53,737 nucleotides of DNA, from positions 1 through 53,737 of the forward strand of contig JBAZQZ010000007.1 of NCBI GenBank assembly GCA_041663205.1. The letters are read 5' to 3'. How positions within the stretch are numbered: the first letter of the stretch is position 1; each line of letters starts with the position of its first letter. The notes beneath the pieces were generated by a model. The model was not told where the DNA came from. It worked only from the letters and a program-made list of their open reading frames with translations, and searched no databases. Shown piece after piece: positions 39,981-49,625 of the stretch. The translations under genes and the position numbers were made by a program. Origin of the DNA: UM-FILTER-38-24 sp041663205 (lineage in GTDB: Bacteria; Patescibacteriota; Gracilibacteria; UBA1369; LOWO2-01-FULL-3).

Positions 39981-41711
39981 TTAAAAATAGGTGTCAAATT
40001 TCCCAAAACTCCTGGTATTCAATACATCTCCTTTCGTAAGCCATCCGCGCCTTGCATTAAAAATTCCGTATTCCATGAAATCAGGTTGGTCGGGACTGTG
40101 AGAATCAGTGTCTATCACAAATTTGGCTCCCTTCTCTTTCGCGATTTTTATGAATTTATCGGGCAAATCAAGACGTAGCGGGTTTGAATTTATTTCTATC
40201 GCCACATGATTTTTTACACACGCCTCGATAACACGTTCCATGTCAAATTCCATCGGCGCTCTCTTATTTATCAATCGTCCGGTCGGATGTCCGAGTATTG
40301 TTGAATAAGGATTTTCTATCGCGGTAATAAGCCTTTCGGTCTGCTCGTCAAAAGGAAGACGCCCGTACAGATGCGCGCTAATTACAACAATATCGAGTTC
40401 TTTAAGCACATCATCCCCAAAATCCAGTGAGCCGTCTTTCAAAATATCCACTTCGCATCCTTTCAAAATTTTTATCTTTCCTTTGAGCTTCTTTGAAACC
40501 TCATCGATTTCTTCCCATTGCTTGTGAATGTCTTTCGTTCCCATTCCTCCGGTGACACCCATGACGGAAGAATGGTCTGTCACGGCAAAATATTCGTATC
40601 CCTTGGCGATAAACGCCTGCGCCATCTCATAAAGGCCTGCAGCCCCGTCGCTATAAGTTGTATGAGAATGAAGATCTCCGCGTATATCTTTCAGTTCTAT
40701 AAATTCGGGGAATTTCCCGTTTTTAAGCCCATATTCGATTTCTCCGTCATTATTTCGGAGCTCGGGAATTATGTAAGGGAGTCCGACGCTTTTAAAAATG
40801 TCTTCTTCCTTTTGCCCCGCGATCATTTTTTCATTTTTAAAAACGCCATATTCGCTGATTTTAAGGCCCTTGCGTTTCGCGAGATCACGAATTTTTATAT
40901 TATGATCTTTATTTCCGGTAAAATAATGCAACGCCGCGCCAAAACTTTCGTCCGCGACAACTCTCAAATCCACCTGAATTCCACTTCCGAGAATCACACT
41001 GGATTTTGTGTCACCTTGAGAAATAATAGTCAAAATTTCTCTGTAATTCGCAAAATGTTTCATCACTGCGTCACCACTCTTTTTTGGATTTTTTACGGTC
41101 ACAAGAATATCGATATCGCCAATTGTTTCTTGTCTTCTGCGAAGGCTCCCCGCGTATTCAATTCTTTTGATATCCTCGCATTTTTCCATGTATGAAATAA
41201 ACCGCGTAGCCTCGGCCATAGCCTCCGAAATCAAATGTCTTTTTGTCGAAAAATACGCATGCTCGTTAATCGCTTTCAAAATCTCATTCTCTGTTTTTTC
41301 TCCCATCCCCGGCAAATCTTTTATCTTATGTTTTTCGCATGCCTCCTTCAAATCATTAATATTTTTCACATTCAAATTCAAATAAAAAGCCTTCACTTTC
41401 TTAGGGCCGATGCCCCTTATTTCAAGAATTTCAAGAAGTCCTTTCGGAACGGATTTCTTTAGTTCATCGCATTCCTTGCACTTTCCGGTATTAACAAGTT
41501 CGATAATTTTATCTTTCAAAGCCTTGCCGATTCCGGGAATATTTTCGAGCTGTTTCGGCTCTTTATCAACGACGTCCCTCAAATCATAAGGAAAATTCAA
41601 AATGACAATCGCCGCTTTTCTGTAAGCATTTACACGAAAAACATTCTCTCCCCGGATATCAAGGATGTCCGCCATCTCCTCAAATATTGAAGCGATTTTT
41701 TTATTATCCAT
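39981..41711 (-). CDS. polX: DNA polymerase X family (PolX) with PHP domain
   Basis: 576 residues from ATG 41711; a longer frame to 41774 overlaps the upstream gene. N-terminal HhH motifs (LENIPGIGKALKDKIIELV, LEIRGIGPKKVKAFYL) precede the nucleotidyltransferase core with GDIDILVTVKNP. The C-terminal PHP exonuclease has GDLHSHTTYSDGAAGLYEM, VISAHLYGRLPF, EINSNPLRLDLP and VIDTDSHSPDQ. Bacterial PolX fills short gaps and trims 3' ends in base-excision repair. It lies directly downstream of a GT4 gene, 11 bp from its stop. Confidence 0.95.
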   Translation of the reverse strand: MDNKKIASIFEEMADILDIRGENVFRVNAYRKAAIVILNFPYDLRDVVDKEPKQLENIPGIGKALKDKIIELVNTGKCKECDELKKSVPKGLLEILEIRGIGPKKVKAFYLNLNVKNINDLKEACEKHKIKDLPGMGEKTENEILKAINEHAYFSTKRHLISEAMAEATRFISYMEKCEDIKRIEYAGSLRRRQETIGDIDILVTVKNPKKSGDAVMKHFANYREILTIISQGDTKSSVILGSGIQVDLRVVADESFGAALHYFTGNKDHNIKIRDLAKRKGLKISEYGVFKNEKMIAGQKEEDIFKSVGLPYIIPELRNNDGEIEYGLKNGKFPEFIELKDIRGDLHSHTTYSDGAAGLYEMAQAFIAKGYEYFAVTDHSSVMGVTGGMGTKDIHKQWEEIDEVSKKLKGKIKILKGCEVDILKDGSLDFGDDVLKELDIVVISAHLYGRLPFDEQTERLITAIENPYSTILGHPTGRLINKRAPMEFDMERVIEACVKNHVAIEINSNPLRLDLPDKFIKIAKEKGAKFVIDTDSHSPDQPDFMEYGIFNARRGWLTKGDVLNTRSFGKFDTYF

Positions 41712-41722
41712 CAAAATAAACT

Positions 41723-42838
41723 TTACACATTCCCTTTCAAAACATCCATAGTTTTTTTTGCGCACTCTTCCCAAGAAAACAAAGACAATCTTTCAAAACC
41801 TTTTGCGGAGATCTCTTCTCTATATTTTGTGTCATTTGCAAGTTTATCAAGACCGGCGGCGATAATTTGAGTGTCATAAGGATCAACGTAGTAGCACGCG
41901 TCACCACCGACTTCCGGCAAACAAGAAACACGCGAAGTCAAAACGGGCTTGCCACAAGAAAAGGCTTCCAGAATAGGAAAACCAAATCCTTCATATAAAG
42001 ACGGGAACGCGAAAACTCTGCAATACTTAAGAAGCGCGGCTTTTTCATTCTCGGTCACATATCCCGGCATAATCACTCTGTCTAAAAGGCCAAGATGTTT
42101 TACCGTGTTTAAAATTTTGTCAAAACCGACGCCTCCTTTTCCCGCAAGAACAAGATAAAAATCACCGTTTTTCTCGAGAAATTTATTGAAAGCCTCCACA
42201 AGTCTTTCAAGATTTTTTTTACTTTCAAGTCGCCCGACAAAAAGCACAAATTTCATTTCTTCATCGATTCGAAAATCTCCAAAAATTTTGGATTCCGAAA
42301 ATTGTTTTTCGATAATCTCGTCTGAAACTTTTGACGCGGTAAATCCGTGGGGGATTACCGCAATTTTATCTTCCGGACATTTGAAAAAATTCACCAAATC
42401 ATTTTTTGTAGCGTTGCTTGGAACAATAATTTTTGACGCATGTTTAACGGCATATTTCGTACTCCAATTCAAATAATGGTATTGAAAAGGAGAGTACACG
42501 GTTTTCAAATATCTGAACGCGACATCATGGATTGTGATGACGCTTCGTTCCGGCCTTATTAAAGGCAAAACATGTGATGGCACAAAAAGCGTATCGACTT
42601 TCTTTTTCATCATTTCTATCGAAAGCCAAAAAAGTGTCCAAAGTTTTTTGGCCTTGATTACAATATTATGAATAAAATTTTTGTTCGCAATCGCGAGTTT
42701 TTCCCTGGAATAAAGAAAAACTTCATCGCCGTTTTTTTCGGAAACATCAAGGAGAGCGTTTATAATATTGAAACTATACCACTCAACTCCTGTGGAACTT
42801 TCGTGCCCATATCTTGAAGCATCTATGCCAATTTTCAT
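41723..42838 (-). CDS. glycosyltransferase, GT4 family
   Basis: 371 residues. Start MKIGIDASRYGHESSTGVEW, central VITIHDVAFRYLKTVYSPFQ, KIIVPSNATKNDLV and donor-domain FPSLYEGFGFPILEAFSCGK form a typical GT4 with a mannosyltransferase-like layout. SRVSCLPEVGGDACYYVDPY follows. It probably acts in capsule or wall glycan assembly. It is distinct in sequence from the GT4 at 38422-39528. The 463 bp upstream contain the 91-bp repeats and no gene. Confidence 0.93.
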   Translation of the reverse strand: MKIGIDASRYGHESSTGVEWYSFNIINALLDVSEKNGDEVFLYSREKLAIANKNFIHNIVIKAKKLWTLFWLSIEMMKKKVDTLFVPSHVLPLIRPERSVITIHDVAFRYLKTVYSPFQYHYLNWSTKYAVKHASKIIVPSNATKNDLVNFFKCPEDKIAVIPHGFTASKVSDEIIEKQFSESKIFGDFRIDEEMKFVLFVGRLESKKNLERLVEAFNKFLEKNGDFYLVLAGKGGVGFDKILNTVKHLGLLDRVIMPGYVTENEKAALLKYCRVFAFPSLYEGFGFPILEAFSCGKPVLTSRVSCLPEVGGDACYYVDPYDTQIIAAGLDKLANDTKYREEISAKGFERLSLFSWEECAKKTMDVLKGNV

Positions 42839-42964
42839 ATATTTTTTAAAGCCCGAGGGATTCTATCAGAATATCAAAAAATCAACAATGCCGAAAATTT
42901 ATCGTAATATTTTTTGTTTCATCGTTTTTCTGCTTCCCCACTTTCCACGCCACCCCTTTTTTTC

Positions 42965-43212
42965 GCAACGGCATTTTATAGCTCCCCTAGGCCGAAATAC
43001 TCACTGTCCCCGACGCGTGTTGCCGGTGCACGTCGCCGGTGCATATCGCACAACATTTTTCGCCCCGAGCAAGTGCCGTTTATGGCTTTCTTGAGGCGAA
43101 ATCCCCTGTGTCTCCGCCGCGCGTTGTCAGTGCGTATCGCGCAATATTCCTTGTTTTGAGCAATGCCATTTTGTGGCTTTCTTTAGCCGAAAACACGAGT
43201 TTTATTACGCGT
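42965..43212. repeat. degenerate 91-bp tandem repeats before the HNH gene
   Basis: Unit 1 (42965-43068, 104 bp) contains a 13-bp internal duplication (CCGGTGCACGTCG / CCGGTGCATATCG); without it the unit is 91 bp. Unit 2 (43069-43159) is exactly 91 bp and aligns to unit 1 without gaps at about two thirds identity, mostly transitions. Unit 3 (43160 on) is a partial copy. The stretch is GC-richer than its surroundings and fills most of the 463-bp gap 42839-43302. Confidence 0.75.
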
Positions 43213-43302
43213 CACATTTTAAGAATTCGCTACTCGAAAAAGTTGAAAATTTGGCTTGCAGATGCTAATATTCGGGCACAAAATATCTTTAAAAATAATC
43301 CT

Positions 43303-44376
43303 ATGAACAATCAAAAAAATACGATCACGGCAACAATCGGACAAAATTTCATGTCAGCACCCGGGCCATCCGACAGAAAAGATTTGGCTTTCTCCCGCGA
43401 TTTGTCATCTCTCCCCGACGAAAATTTATACAATCTCTGCAAAGAATACGGCGAACGCACGCGAATCTGGCGACAAAGATTTACGGGCCTACTTCCGGAA
43501 GTTTTCAAAAGAAAATTGTACGAGAAAAAAGGCTTTTGTTCTATCTTTGAATTTTCGAAAAAATTGGCAGGGCTAAGCGAAGAACAGACAAGATTGGTTT
43601 TGAATTTGGAAAAAAGATTTGAAGAAACGCCCGCCTTAAAAACACTTTTAGTTGCCGGAAAAGTGAGTATAAACAAACTTGCCAGAATCGTCTCAATTGC
43701 AAAACCTGAAAATGAAAAATTCTTGGCAAACCAAGTGCAAATTTTATCAAAAAGTGCTGTCGAAACTTTGGTGAGAGATGAAAAATTCGCGACAAAAAAT
43801 GAAACCGAAAACTTTGAAAAAACTGTCGAAAAAACTGCCGGCGAAAACACGGATTTTCGGAAACAAAATGGCTTGTTTGAGCCACTTTTTGACCCAAAAA
43901 GTCTGCCCGGGCAAGAGCATTTTGACACAAAAAACACAAAAAGCAATTACGCGGAAGCGGACGAACCCCAAACAAAAATTTTCGAATCAACGACTTTAAA
44001 TCTTTCTCCCGAAGTCCAAAAAAAACTTCTTGAACTCCAACAAAAAGGTCTCGATATCAACGATATGCTTCTCAAATTTCTGCAAACCCGCGAACAAGAA
44101 ATCGCGCAGAAGAAAGAGGAAATCAGCCAAGAACCCTACGGCAAGCCTTCCCGCCACATCCCTGTTTCCGTCAAAAAAATCCTCTACCTCGAACATGGCA
44201 CAAAATGTTCCGTAAAAAATTGCCAAAAACCCTCAACACAAATCCATCACGTCCGCAGATTTTCCGCTGTACCAAGCCATAATCCGCGCTACCTCGCGCC
44301 GCTCTGTAAAGCGCATCACGAACTTGCCCACAGCGCCGACACAGACTACATAGAGATACGAAGAAAAGCGTGCTGA
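43303..44376 (+). CDS. HNH endonuclease (DUF222-like arrangement)
   Basis: 357 residues from ATG 43303; the frame is open upstream through the 91-bp repeats, but no coding signal is seen there. The N-terminal ~190 residues are helical (PDENLYNLCKEYGERTRIWR, GLSEEQTRLVLNLEKRFEET, AGKVSINKLARIVSIAK), like the DUF222 or 13E12-type halves of HNH proteins. The C-terminus is an HNH nuclease: RHIPVSVKKILYLEHGTKCS, CQKPSTQIHHVRRFSAVPSH, LAPLCKAHHELAH. It ends in TGA. Such proteins are often mobile; the repeats in front fit that. Confidence 0.85.
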   Translation: MNNQKNTITATIGQNFMSAPGPSDRKDLAFSRDLSSLPDENLYNLCKEYGERTRIWRQRFTGLLPEVFKRKLYEKKGFCSIFEFSKKLAGLSEEQTRLVLNLEKRFEETPALKTLLVAGKVSINKLARIVSIAKPENEKFLANQVQILSKSAVETLVRDEKFATKNETENFEKTVEKTAGENTDFRKQNGLFEPLFDPKSLPGQEHFDTKNTKSNYAEADEPQTKIFESTTLNLSPEVQKKLLELQQKGLDINDMLLKFLQTREQEIAQKKEEISQEPYGKPSRHIPVSVKKILYLEHGTKCSVKNCQKPSTQIHHVRRFSAVPSHNPRYLAPLCKAHHELAHSADTDYIEIRRKAC

Positions 44377-44450
44377 AAACGAAACACCGTGAAATTACAC
44401 ACTCAGTGGACACATTGAGGGCCAAACAAACACGCCGAGGTTGGGCTACA

Positions 44451-44499
44451 CAAAACCAGGTCAATCCCAAACCAGGTCCGTGCCAAACCAAGGTCCACG
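44451..44499. repeat. three short direct repeats downstream of the HNH gene
   Basis: CAAAACCAGGTCAATCC, CAAACCAGGTCCGTGC and CAAACCAAGGTCCACG follow one another at 16-17-bp spacing. They lie in the 228-bp gene-free region 44377-44604. No function is apparent. Confidence 0.5.
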
Positions 44500-44604
44500 A
44501 AAAAAAACAGAATCAGACGACGACGAAATTAAAAACAACAATGAAACACTTTCGTATCACAATCTCGCGAAGTCCAGACGTGAATTCTTAAAATTTCCCT
44601 GGAC

Positions 44605-44916
44605 CTATCCTAGCCTCGCTTTTAGCGCATCTTTCGCTTGAAACCCGACGCTTTTGTCCACAATTTGCCCGTTTTTGAAGAAAAGAATGGTTGGAATACT
44701 TTGGACTCCGTATTGCTCGGCCAATTCATGATTTTCGTCAATGTCACATTTTCCAATTTTCCACGAGCCCTCATATTCTTTTGCAAGCTCCTCAATTATG
44801 GGTCCCATCATCTTGCAAGGACCACACCACTGCGCAAAAAAATCAACAAGAACAGGTTTGTCGGATTTTAGAACCTCTTCTTCAAAATTCTCCGTTGTGA
44901 AATGAATTTCCGCCAT
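44605..44916 (-). CDS. trxA: thioredoxin
   Basis: 103 residues from ATG 44916; an in-frame ATG at 44925 adds three residues. The active site is WCGPCK in VDFFAQWCGPCKMM, the cis-Pro segment YGVQSIPTILFFKNG. It reduces cytoplasmic disulfides. The gene follows a 421-residue hypothetical gene by ~47 bp on the same strand. There is no signal peptide, unlike the DsbA-like protein at 8118-8864. Confidence 0.95.
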   Translation of the reverse strand: MAEIHFTTENFEEEVLKSDKPVLVDFFAQWCGPCKMMGPIIEELAKEYEGSWKIGKCDIDENHELAEQYGVQSIPTILFFKNGQIVDKSVGFQAKDALKARLG

Positions 44917-44963
44917 AATAAACAATTTAAAGATTAATTTTTCCGCCAGATTTTACATAAAAA

Positions 44964-46229
44964 TTACACGGATTGCAATGCCGCATTTTTGAAAATCTCA
45001 TCAAGCTTTTCTTTCCATTCTTTTTTGTCAGACGTATAAATTTTCCCGACATATGACTTTCTCAAAATCCTCAAAAATGGCAATTTTCGAATGGCGTATT
45101 GATAAGGGGAATGCTTTAATTCACGCTTATCCTTGTAACAAGGATCTTTCACGAAATTCAGCGTCACAAGCGCTTCATCAACTTCCCGGATTTTATCCTC
45201 GGTCTTCTCCGCGGGGATGCCCTGCTCCATTATTATTTTGAAAAAATACATTTCATATTGATGATTTTGGTCTTTTGATCCACCTTCTTTCCACCTCGGC
45301 AAAATAGAAAATCCAACCACGTTTTTCGAAGGCACGGCAAACATCACCCACCTTATATAACTGTCTTTAACCGCATCATCTCTCGCGATTCCATAAAAAA
45401 TTTCATGTTCATCCGAAAGCTCGCGGAGAGGTTTTATATTTTCCGCAAATTTTTCATCCTCAAAAATAAATTTATCAACGGCGACGGCAAGATCCTTGTC
45501 GATTTTTTGTAAATCTTTTAACGAAACAGCCTTCCCGCCTTTTATTTTGTACCCGAGTTTTAGCAGTGTGGTTGCGTGAAATTCAGGAAACGCTCTTTTC
45601 AAAACATCATTCACGAGAGTTTCATACATCCCGCCAAGAAGCTCATTCATTTTTTCCTGAAAAAATTCAAAATCATTTCCGAGTTTCGAGAAAAACATTG
45701 TCGTTCCGTCATCCATAACTATTTTCAAATTGTAATCCATCTCCTCAAATTCATGATAGTTCACAAAATCATAATGAATTGAAAATGCATCGGAATTTTC
45801 AGGCACAACGATAAGACTCCTTTCATAAAGCCTGAATTTTGCGCTTCCCTTGCTGATAAGCTTGCCGAATTTGCTGAGTTTTTGGAAATCCCCCTCGAAT
45901 TCCGCGCGAAGTTTCCCGCCTTTCATAAAAAGCGCGTCCATAAGAAATTCATTTCTTGCCCTGTACAAATCGACGAGCATTTGCTCGAAAAACGTGCCTG
46001 ATTCCGAAATTGAGTATTTTTCTTTATTAAAAGTGATAAACAAAATCTTATCATCTTTGAAATAAAACTCTTTGATGTCGGAAAAATTGATAAGCTCCCC
46101 TTTGTCCTGCGCGCCCTTCCCCTTGAGCCGAAACCCCTTTCCGTAAATAATGACTTCCCCTTCTTTTTCTATCAGAACCTTATTTGAGAAATTTGATTTT
46201 AAGTAGCGAACATTATAAGAAACTTCCAT
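44964..46229 (-). CDS. hypothetical protein, two PH-like segments
   Basis: 421 residues, cytoplasmic, no membrane segments. Two related beta-rich stretches are visible: residues ~20-95 (KVLIEKEGEVIIYGKGFRLK, IKEFYFKDDKILFITFNKEK) and ~115-200 (LISKGSAKFRLYERSLIVVP, FEEMDYNLKIVMDDGTTMFF). Each is followed by a helix, as in a tandem pleckstrin-homology-like fold. The C-terminal half is mixed alpha/beta (FKIIMEQGIPAEKTEDKIRE) and ends in a basic region. I do not recognise a named family. It precedes trxA on the same strand. Confidence 0.65.
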   Translation of the reverse strand: MEVSYNVRYLKSNFSNKVLIEKEGEVIIYGKGFRLKGKGAQDKGELINFSDIKEFYFKDDKILFITFNKEKYSISESGTFFEQMLVDLYRARNEFLMDALFMKGGKLRAEFEGDFQKLSKFGKLISKGSAKFRLYERSLIVVPENSDAFSIHYDFVNYHEFEEMDYNLKIVMDDGTTMFFSKLGNDFEFFQEKMNELLGGMYETLVNDVLKRAFPEFHATTLLKLGYKIKGGKAVSLKDLQKIDKDLAVAVDKFIFEDEKFAENIKPLRELSDEHEIFYGIARDDAVKDSYIRWVMFAVPSKNVVGFSILPRWKEGGSKDQNHQYEMYFFKIIMEQGIPAEKTEDKIREVDEALVTLNFVKDPCYKDKRELKHSPYQYAIRKLPFLRILRKSYVGKIYTSDKKEWKEKLDEIFKNAALQSV

Positions 46230-46376
46230 AAATTATATTAAATATTAATTAAAGATTTTTTGCCCAAATGAAAAATAAAACTTGTAAAAGACCGGGCGAA
46301 ATATATATCAACAAATAGCTTTTGTAAAGTAATTTTTGCCCTACTCAATCGTTCCTAAAAATGGTATAATTACAAA

Positions 46377-49300
46377 ATGAAAAATCGGATAATAAACATA
46401 TTGGCGGGGACATTGGCGATTTTTGCGCTGGGAGTACTTGCATATGATAATTTACGCGTAGCCGACACAAACGAAAAAACGCTGGCTGTCACAATCCCGA
46501 GCGAACAGGAAATTACGATAAATTCACAAAAGCTTGTATACGCGCCTTTGCTCATTGCTCCGTACAAAACGGTGGATGTTTTTCTTTCGGAAGTAATGGA
46601 TCCGGGATTTGAATTTACATCCGTCGGAGGATCGTGGACAGCTTCAAAACCAAACGGCACAAATATCAAAGCACAAGTTAAATTTTTTGAAAAAGGGGAA
46701 TGGAGCCAGTGGCTTACTTTAGACCTAGAAGAAGGATCTTCCGCAACGGCATCCTCAAACGGATCGACAAAATTTCAATACAAATTTTTGATGTACGGGG
46801 ACGGAATTTCGAGACCGCTCATCAAAAACCCGAATTGGACCTTTATAAAATCTCCGGATGAAATTTCGATCCCAAGCACACCGGAACCAAAATATTCAGC
46901 AGGCGCATTGCCTCAGCAATATTTAGCTTTATCCGCGGGAGATATAGACGTGATTTCCAGAAAAAATTGGGGCGCGGACGAGTCGTACAGATATTTGGAA
47001 GATAACACTTCGGATCCTGTTTTGGCGGAAGTGGACAGTGATTATTTGGAAAAATACAAAGACGAATTGTCTTACTCAAAAGTTGTTACGGAAGATTCCA
47101 AAGGCAACAAATACAAATGGCCTCTGCAATATTCCGCGCAGACAAAAAAATTCATAATTCATCACACCGCAACAACCGGGAATTTGGATAATCCAGCCCA
47201 AGCGATCCGCGATATTTATTACTACCACACCATGACAAGAGGGTGGGGGGACATCGGATACAACTACGTTATGGACCAATCCGGGAAAGTTTACGAAGGG
47301 AGAGCCGGCGGAGAAGGAGTGATCGGAGCGCATGCCGGAGGCGCAAACAACGGTTCGATAGGGATTTCTGTTTTGGGAAATTACGAAGACAATCCGGTTC
47401 CGGAAAAAGCGATAAACTCACTCGGAAAATTCATCGCGCAAAAAGCCAAAATTCACAAGATAGATGTTGCCGGAAAAGCCGTATTTAGAGGGGAAAACAG
47501 CTTTAATATCATCGGCCACAGTGATGTGGGAAGCACGGATTGTCCGGGAGTTTATTTATACGAAAAATTGCCGATAATCCGCACGCTTTCGGACAAAAAT
47601 ATAAAACAGCAAAAAGAAAAATTCGTAAAAGATTATGACTACGAGGACAAATCCGAGACGTATTATGTCGAAATGAATCCCGATAAAACCGCAGAGGTGA
47701 CAATAAAACTCGAAAACATCGGGAAAAAAGAATGGGACGCAAACACATTTATAGTCGTAGACCAAAATCCGGAATTTGACGGGATGATTTCATTCCCGAC
47801 AAAAAACAAAGACGTTTTGGCAAAACTTCAGGAAAGCAAAATCGCTTCCGGAGGCACGGGAACATTTAAATTTTCAATAAAATCCTACAAAAGAGGGGGA
47901 GTCGTAAATATGAAAATCACGATTCTTTTCAACGGCTCAAAAAAGAGCACCGACTACATTACAATTCCTGTGACGGTAAATCAGGCGAACTTCAAATATT
48001 CGCTTATTAGCTCGGTTTTCCCAAATGCAACAATGGAAAAAGGGGAAACATTTTCCGCGACGGTAAAACTGCAAAACATCGGAAATACGGTATGGAGAAA
48101 CTCCGGAGAAAACACGGTTTTATTGGGGGCGGATCACGAAAGAGACAGGACATCATTGATAGTTTCGCCGCCATCCGCAAGGATGGGATATTTACAGGAA
48201 AAAGAAGTAAATCCGGGAGAAACCGGCACATTCACGATTAACATAAAAGCGCCTGACAAAGCCGGATATTTCAAAGAATATTTTACGCCGGTCGTGGAAG
48301 CGGTCACATGGATGAAAGACAGCGGGATGTATTTTGAGACGACAGTCCTCGGAGGGGATTACACTGCGGAATTAATAGGTTCTTCATACGCTGCGGAATG
48401 GAAACAGGGAAGCAAAAATACGGTGGAAATCACACTGCGAAATCTCGGACGAAAAACATGGAATGCTGTGACCCTCGATTCGGTAAAATCCAAAAATTTA
48501 ACAATATCGAATATTACATTGTCACCAAGTGGAGTTAAACCGGGAGGGATAGCAAAAATTTCTTTCACGGCAACGGTTTCTTCAAGTGACATTCCGGGAA
48601 GAAAAATAATGCTGATCAAACCGAAAGTGGACGGGAATTTGATTTTGGAAAAAGCCGTTTCAGTTAAATATAAAGTGGTAAACCCCTCGCGAAACGAGCC
48701 AATGAACTCAAAATCAGTAACAACCTCTGCAAAAACCAATTCCTCTGATTCCCGCATCAAAACGGGCTCAGACACGGAAAAAGACATCAGAATAAAAATA
48801 AGTTTTTCCGGAAATCCCGTGATAAGCGCGAACGGCTCATTTGAAATATATAACGGAAGTTCTTTGGTCGCGACATTAAGCTCAGGGGAAACCGCAGAAG
48901 TTTCAAAGTCAGACAAAAAATACAAAATAACAACCGCATCAAATACTTATTATCAAGATTCGTATGTCAGATTTAAGCCTAAGAATGCGGCTATTTTGAG
49001 AATCGACAATTTTAATCATAGCCCTGATTGGAACAAAGATTTAAACGACAATGAATACAGAGGAGTCCTCGAAGTGCGCGACGTCGACGGGACTTTGACC
49101 GTAATAAACGAACTTCCACTCGAAAATTATTTGAAAGGACTTGGCGAAGTTTCAAACTCCGAAACCGTAGAAAAAATAAAATCGGTAATGATCGCGGCGC
49201 GAAGTTATGCGCTTTTCTACATCGAAAAAGATCAGAAATTTAAAGGAAAACCATACAATCTCGATGACGATCCGAATGTCTGCCAAAAATATTTGGGTTA

Positions 49301-49625
49301 CGGTTTGGAAAAACGTTCCCCGAATATTTCAAAAGCGATCGATGAGACAAAAGGGCAAGTGGTAACGCTAAAAGGCGAATTGGTAAAAACTCCGTACTTT
49401 AATCAAACCGACGGAACCTCCACAAAAAGCGCGAAAGACGTTTGGAATTGGGACGCTTCTTATCTCGTAAGCGTCAGCGATTCTTACTGTAAAGGCGACA
49501 AATTTTTGGGCCACGGCGTGGGCTTAAGCGGTTGCGGCGCAAAAGGGATGGCCGATGCCGGATTCAATTACCTAGACATTCTCCTTCATTACTACACCGG
49601 CGTCGAAGTAACGGATTTGTATTAA
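46377..49625 (+). CDS. cell-wall protein: amidase (PGRP) + repeated beta domains + SpoIID/LytB domain
   Basis: 1082 residues. An N-terminal membrane helix (INILAGTLAIFALGVLAYDN) precedes a ~130-residue beta region. The zinc amidase domain (about 195-400) has SRKNWGADESYRY, IIHHTATTG, RGWGDIGYNYVMDQSGKVYE and HSDVGSTDCPG; these His and Cys bind zinc and cleave N-acetylmuramoyl-L-alanine. Three beta-sandwich repeats (about 425-770, each with an N-x-G-x-x-x-W core) follow. The C-terminus is SpoIID/LytB (LENYLKGLGEVSNSE, AARSYALFYI, GHGVGLSGCGAKGMAD), which in relatives cuts glycan strands. Both enzymes in one polypeptide should open the wall from two sides. The stop lies within the EamA gene. 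Confidence 0.92.
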   Translation: MKNRIINILAGTLAIFALGVLAYDNLRVADTNEKTLAVTIPSEQEITINSQKLVYAPLLIAPYKTVDVFLSEVMDPGFEFTSVGGSWTASKPNGTNIKAQVKFFEKGEWSQWLTLDLEEGSSATASSNGSTKFQYKFLMYGDGISRPLIKNPNWTFIKSPDEISIPSTPEPKYSAGALPQQYLALSAGDIDVISRKNWGADESYRYLEDNTSDPVLAEVDSDYLEKYKDELSYSKVVTEDSKGNKYKWPLQYSAQTKKFIIHHTATTGNLDNPAQAIRDIYYYHTMTRGWGDIGYNYVMDQSGKVYEGRAGGEGVIGAHAGGANNGSIGISVLGNYEDNPVPEKAINSLGKFIAQKAKIHKIDVAGKAVFRGENSFNIIGHSDVGSTDCPGVYLYEKLPIIRTLSDKNIKQQKEKFVKDYDYEDKSETYYVEMNPDKTAEVTIKLENIGKKEWDANTFIVVDQNPEFDGMISFPTKNKDVLAKLQESKIASGGTGTFKFSIKSYKRGGVVNMKITILFNGSKKSTDYITIPVTVNQANFKYSLISSVFPNATMEKGETFSATVKLQNIGNTVWRNSGENTVLLGADHERDRTSLIVSPPSARMGYLQEKEVNPGETGTFTINIKAPDKAGYFKEYFTPVVEAVTWMKDSGMYFETTVLGGDYTAELIGSSYAAEWKQGSKNTVEITLRNLGRKTWNAVTLDSVKSKNLTISNITLSPSGVKPGGIAKISFTATVSSSDIPGRKIMLIKPKVDGNLILEKAVSVKYKVVNPSRNEPMNSKSVTTSAKTNSSDSRIKTGSDTEKDIRIKISFSGNPVISANGSFEIYNGSSLVATLSSGETAEVSKSDKKYKITTASNTYYQDSYVRFKPKNAAILRIDNFNHSPDWNKDLNDNEYRGVLEVRDVDGTLTVINELPLENYLKGLGEVSNSETVEKIKSVMIAARSYALFYIEKDQKFKGKPYNLDDDPNVCQKYLGYGLEKRSPNISKAIDETKGQVVTLKGELVKTPYFNQTDGTSTKSAKDVWNWDASYLVSVSDSYCKGDKFLGHGVGLSGCGAKGMADAGFNYLDILLHYYTGVEVTDLY

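Noticed and set aside
42839..43302. CRISPR array
   Set aside because: The repeats are 91 bp, degenerate and contiguous, with no spacers and no cas genes nearby.
43039..43302. N-terminal extension of the HNH protein through the 91-bp repeats
   Set aside because: The frame is open but encodes low-quality sequence over the repeat; ATG 43303 gives a sensible start.
44370..44591. + strand frame after the HNH gene
   Set aside because: It reads through short direct repeats, is Lys/Gln/Thr-biased and lacks any known motif.
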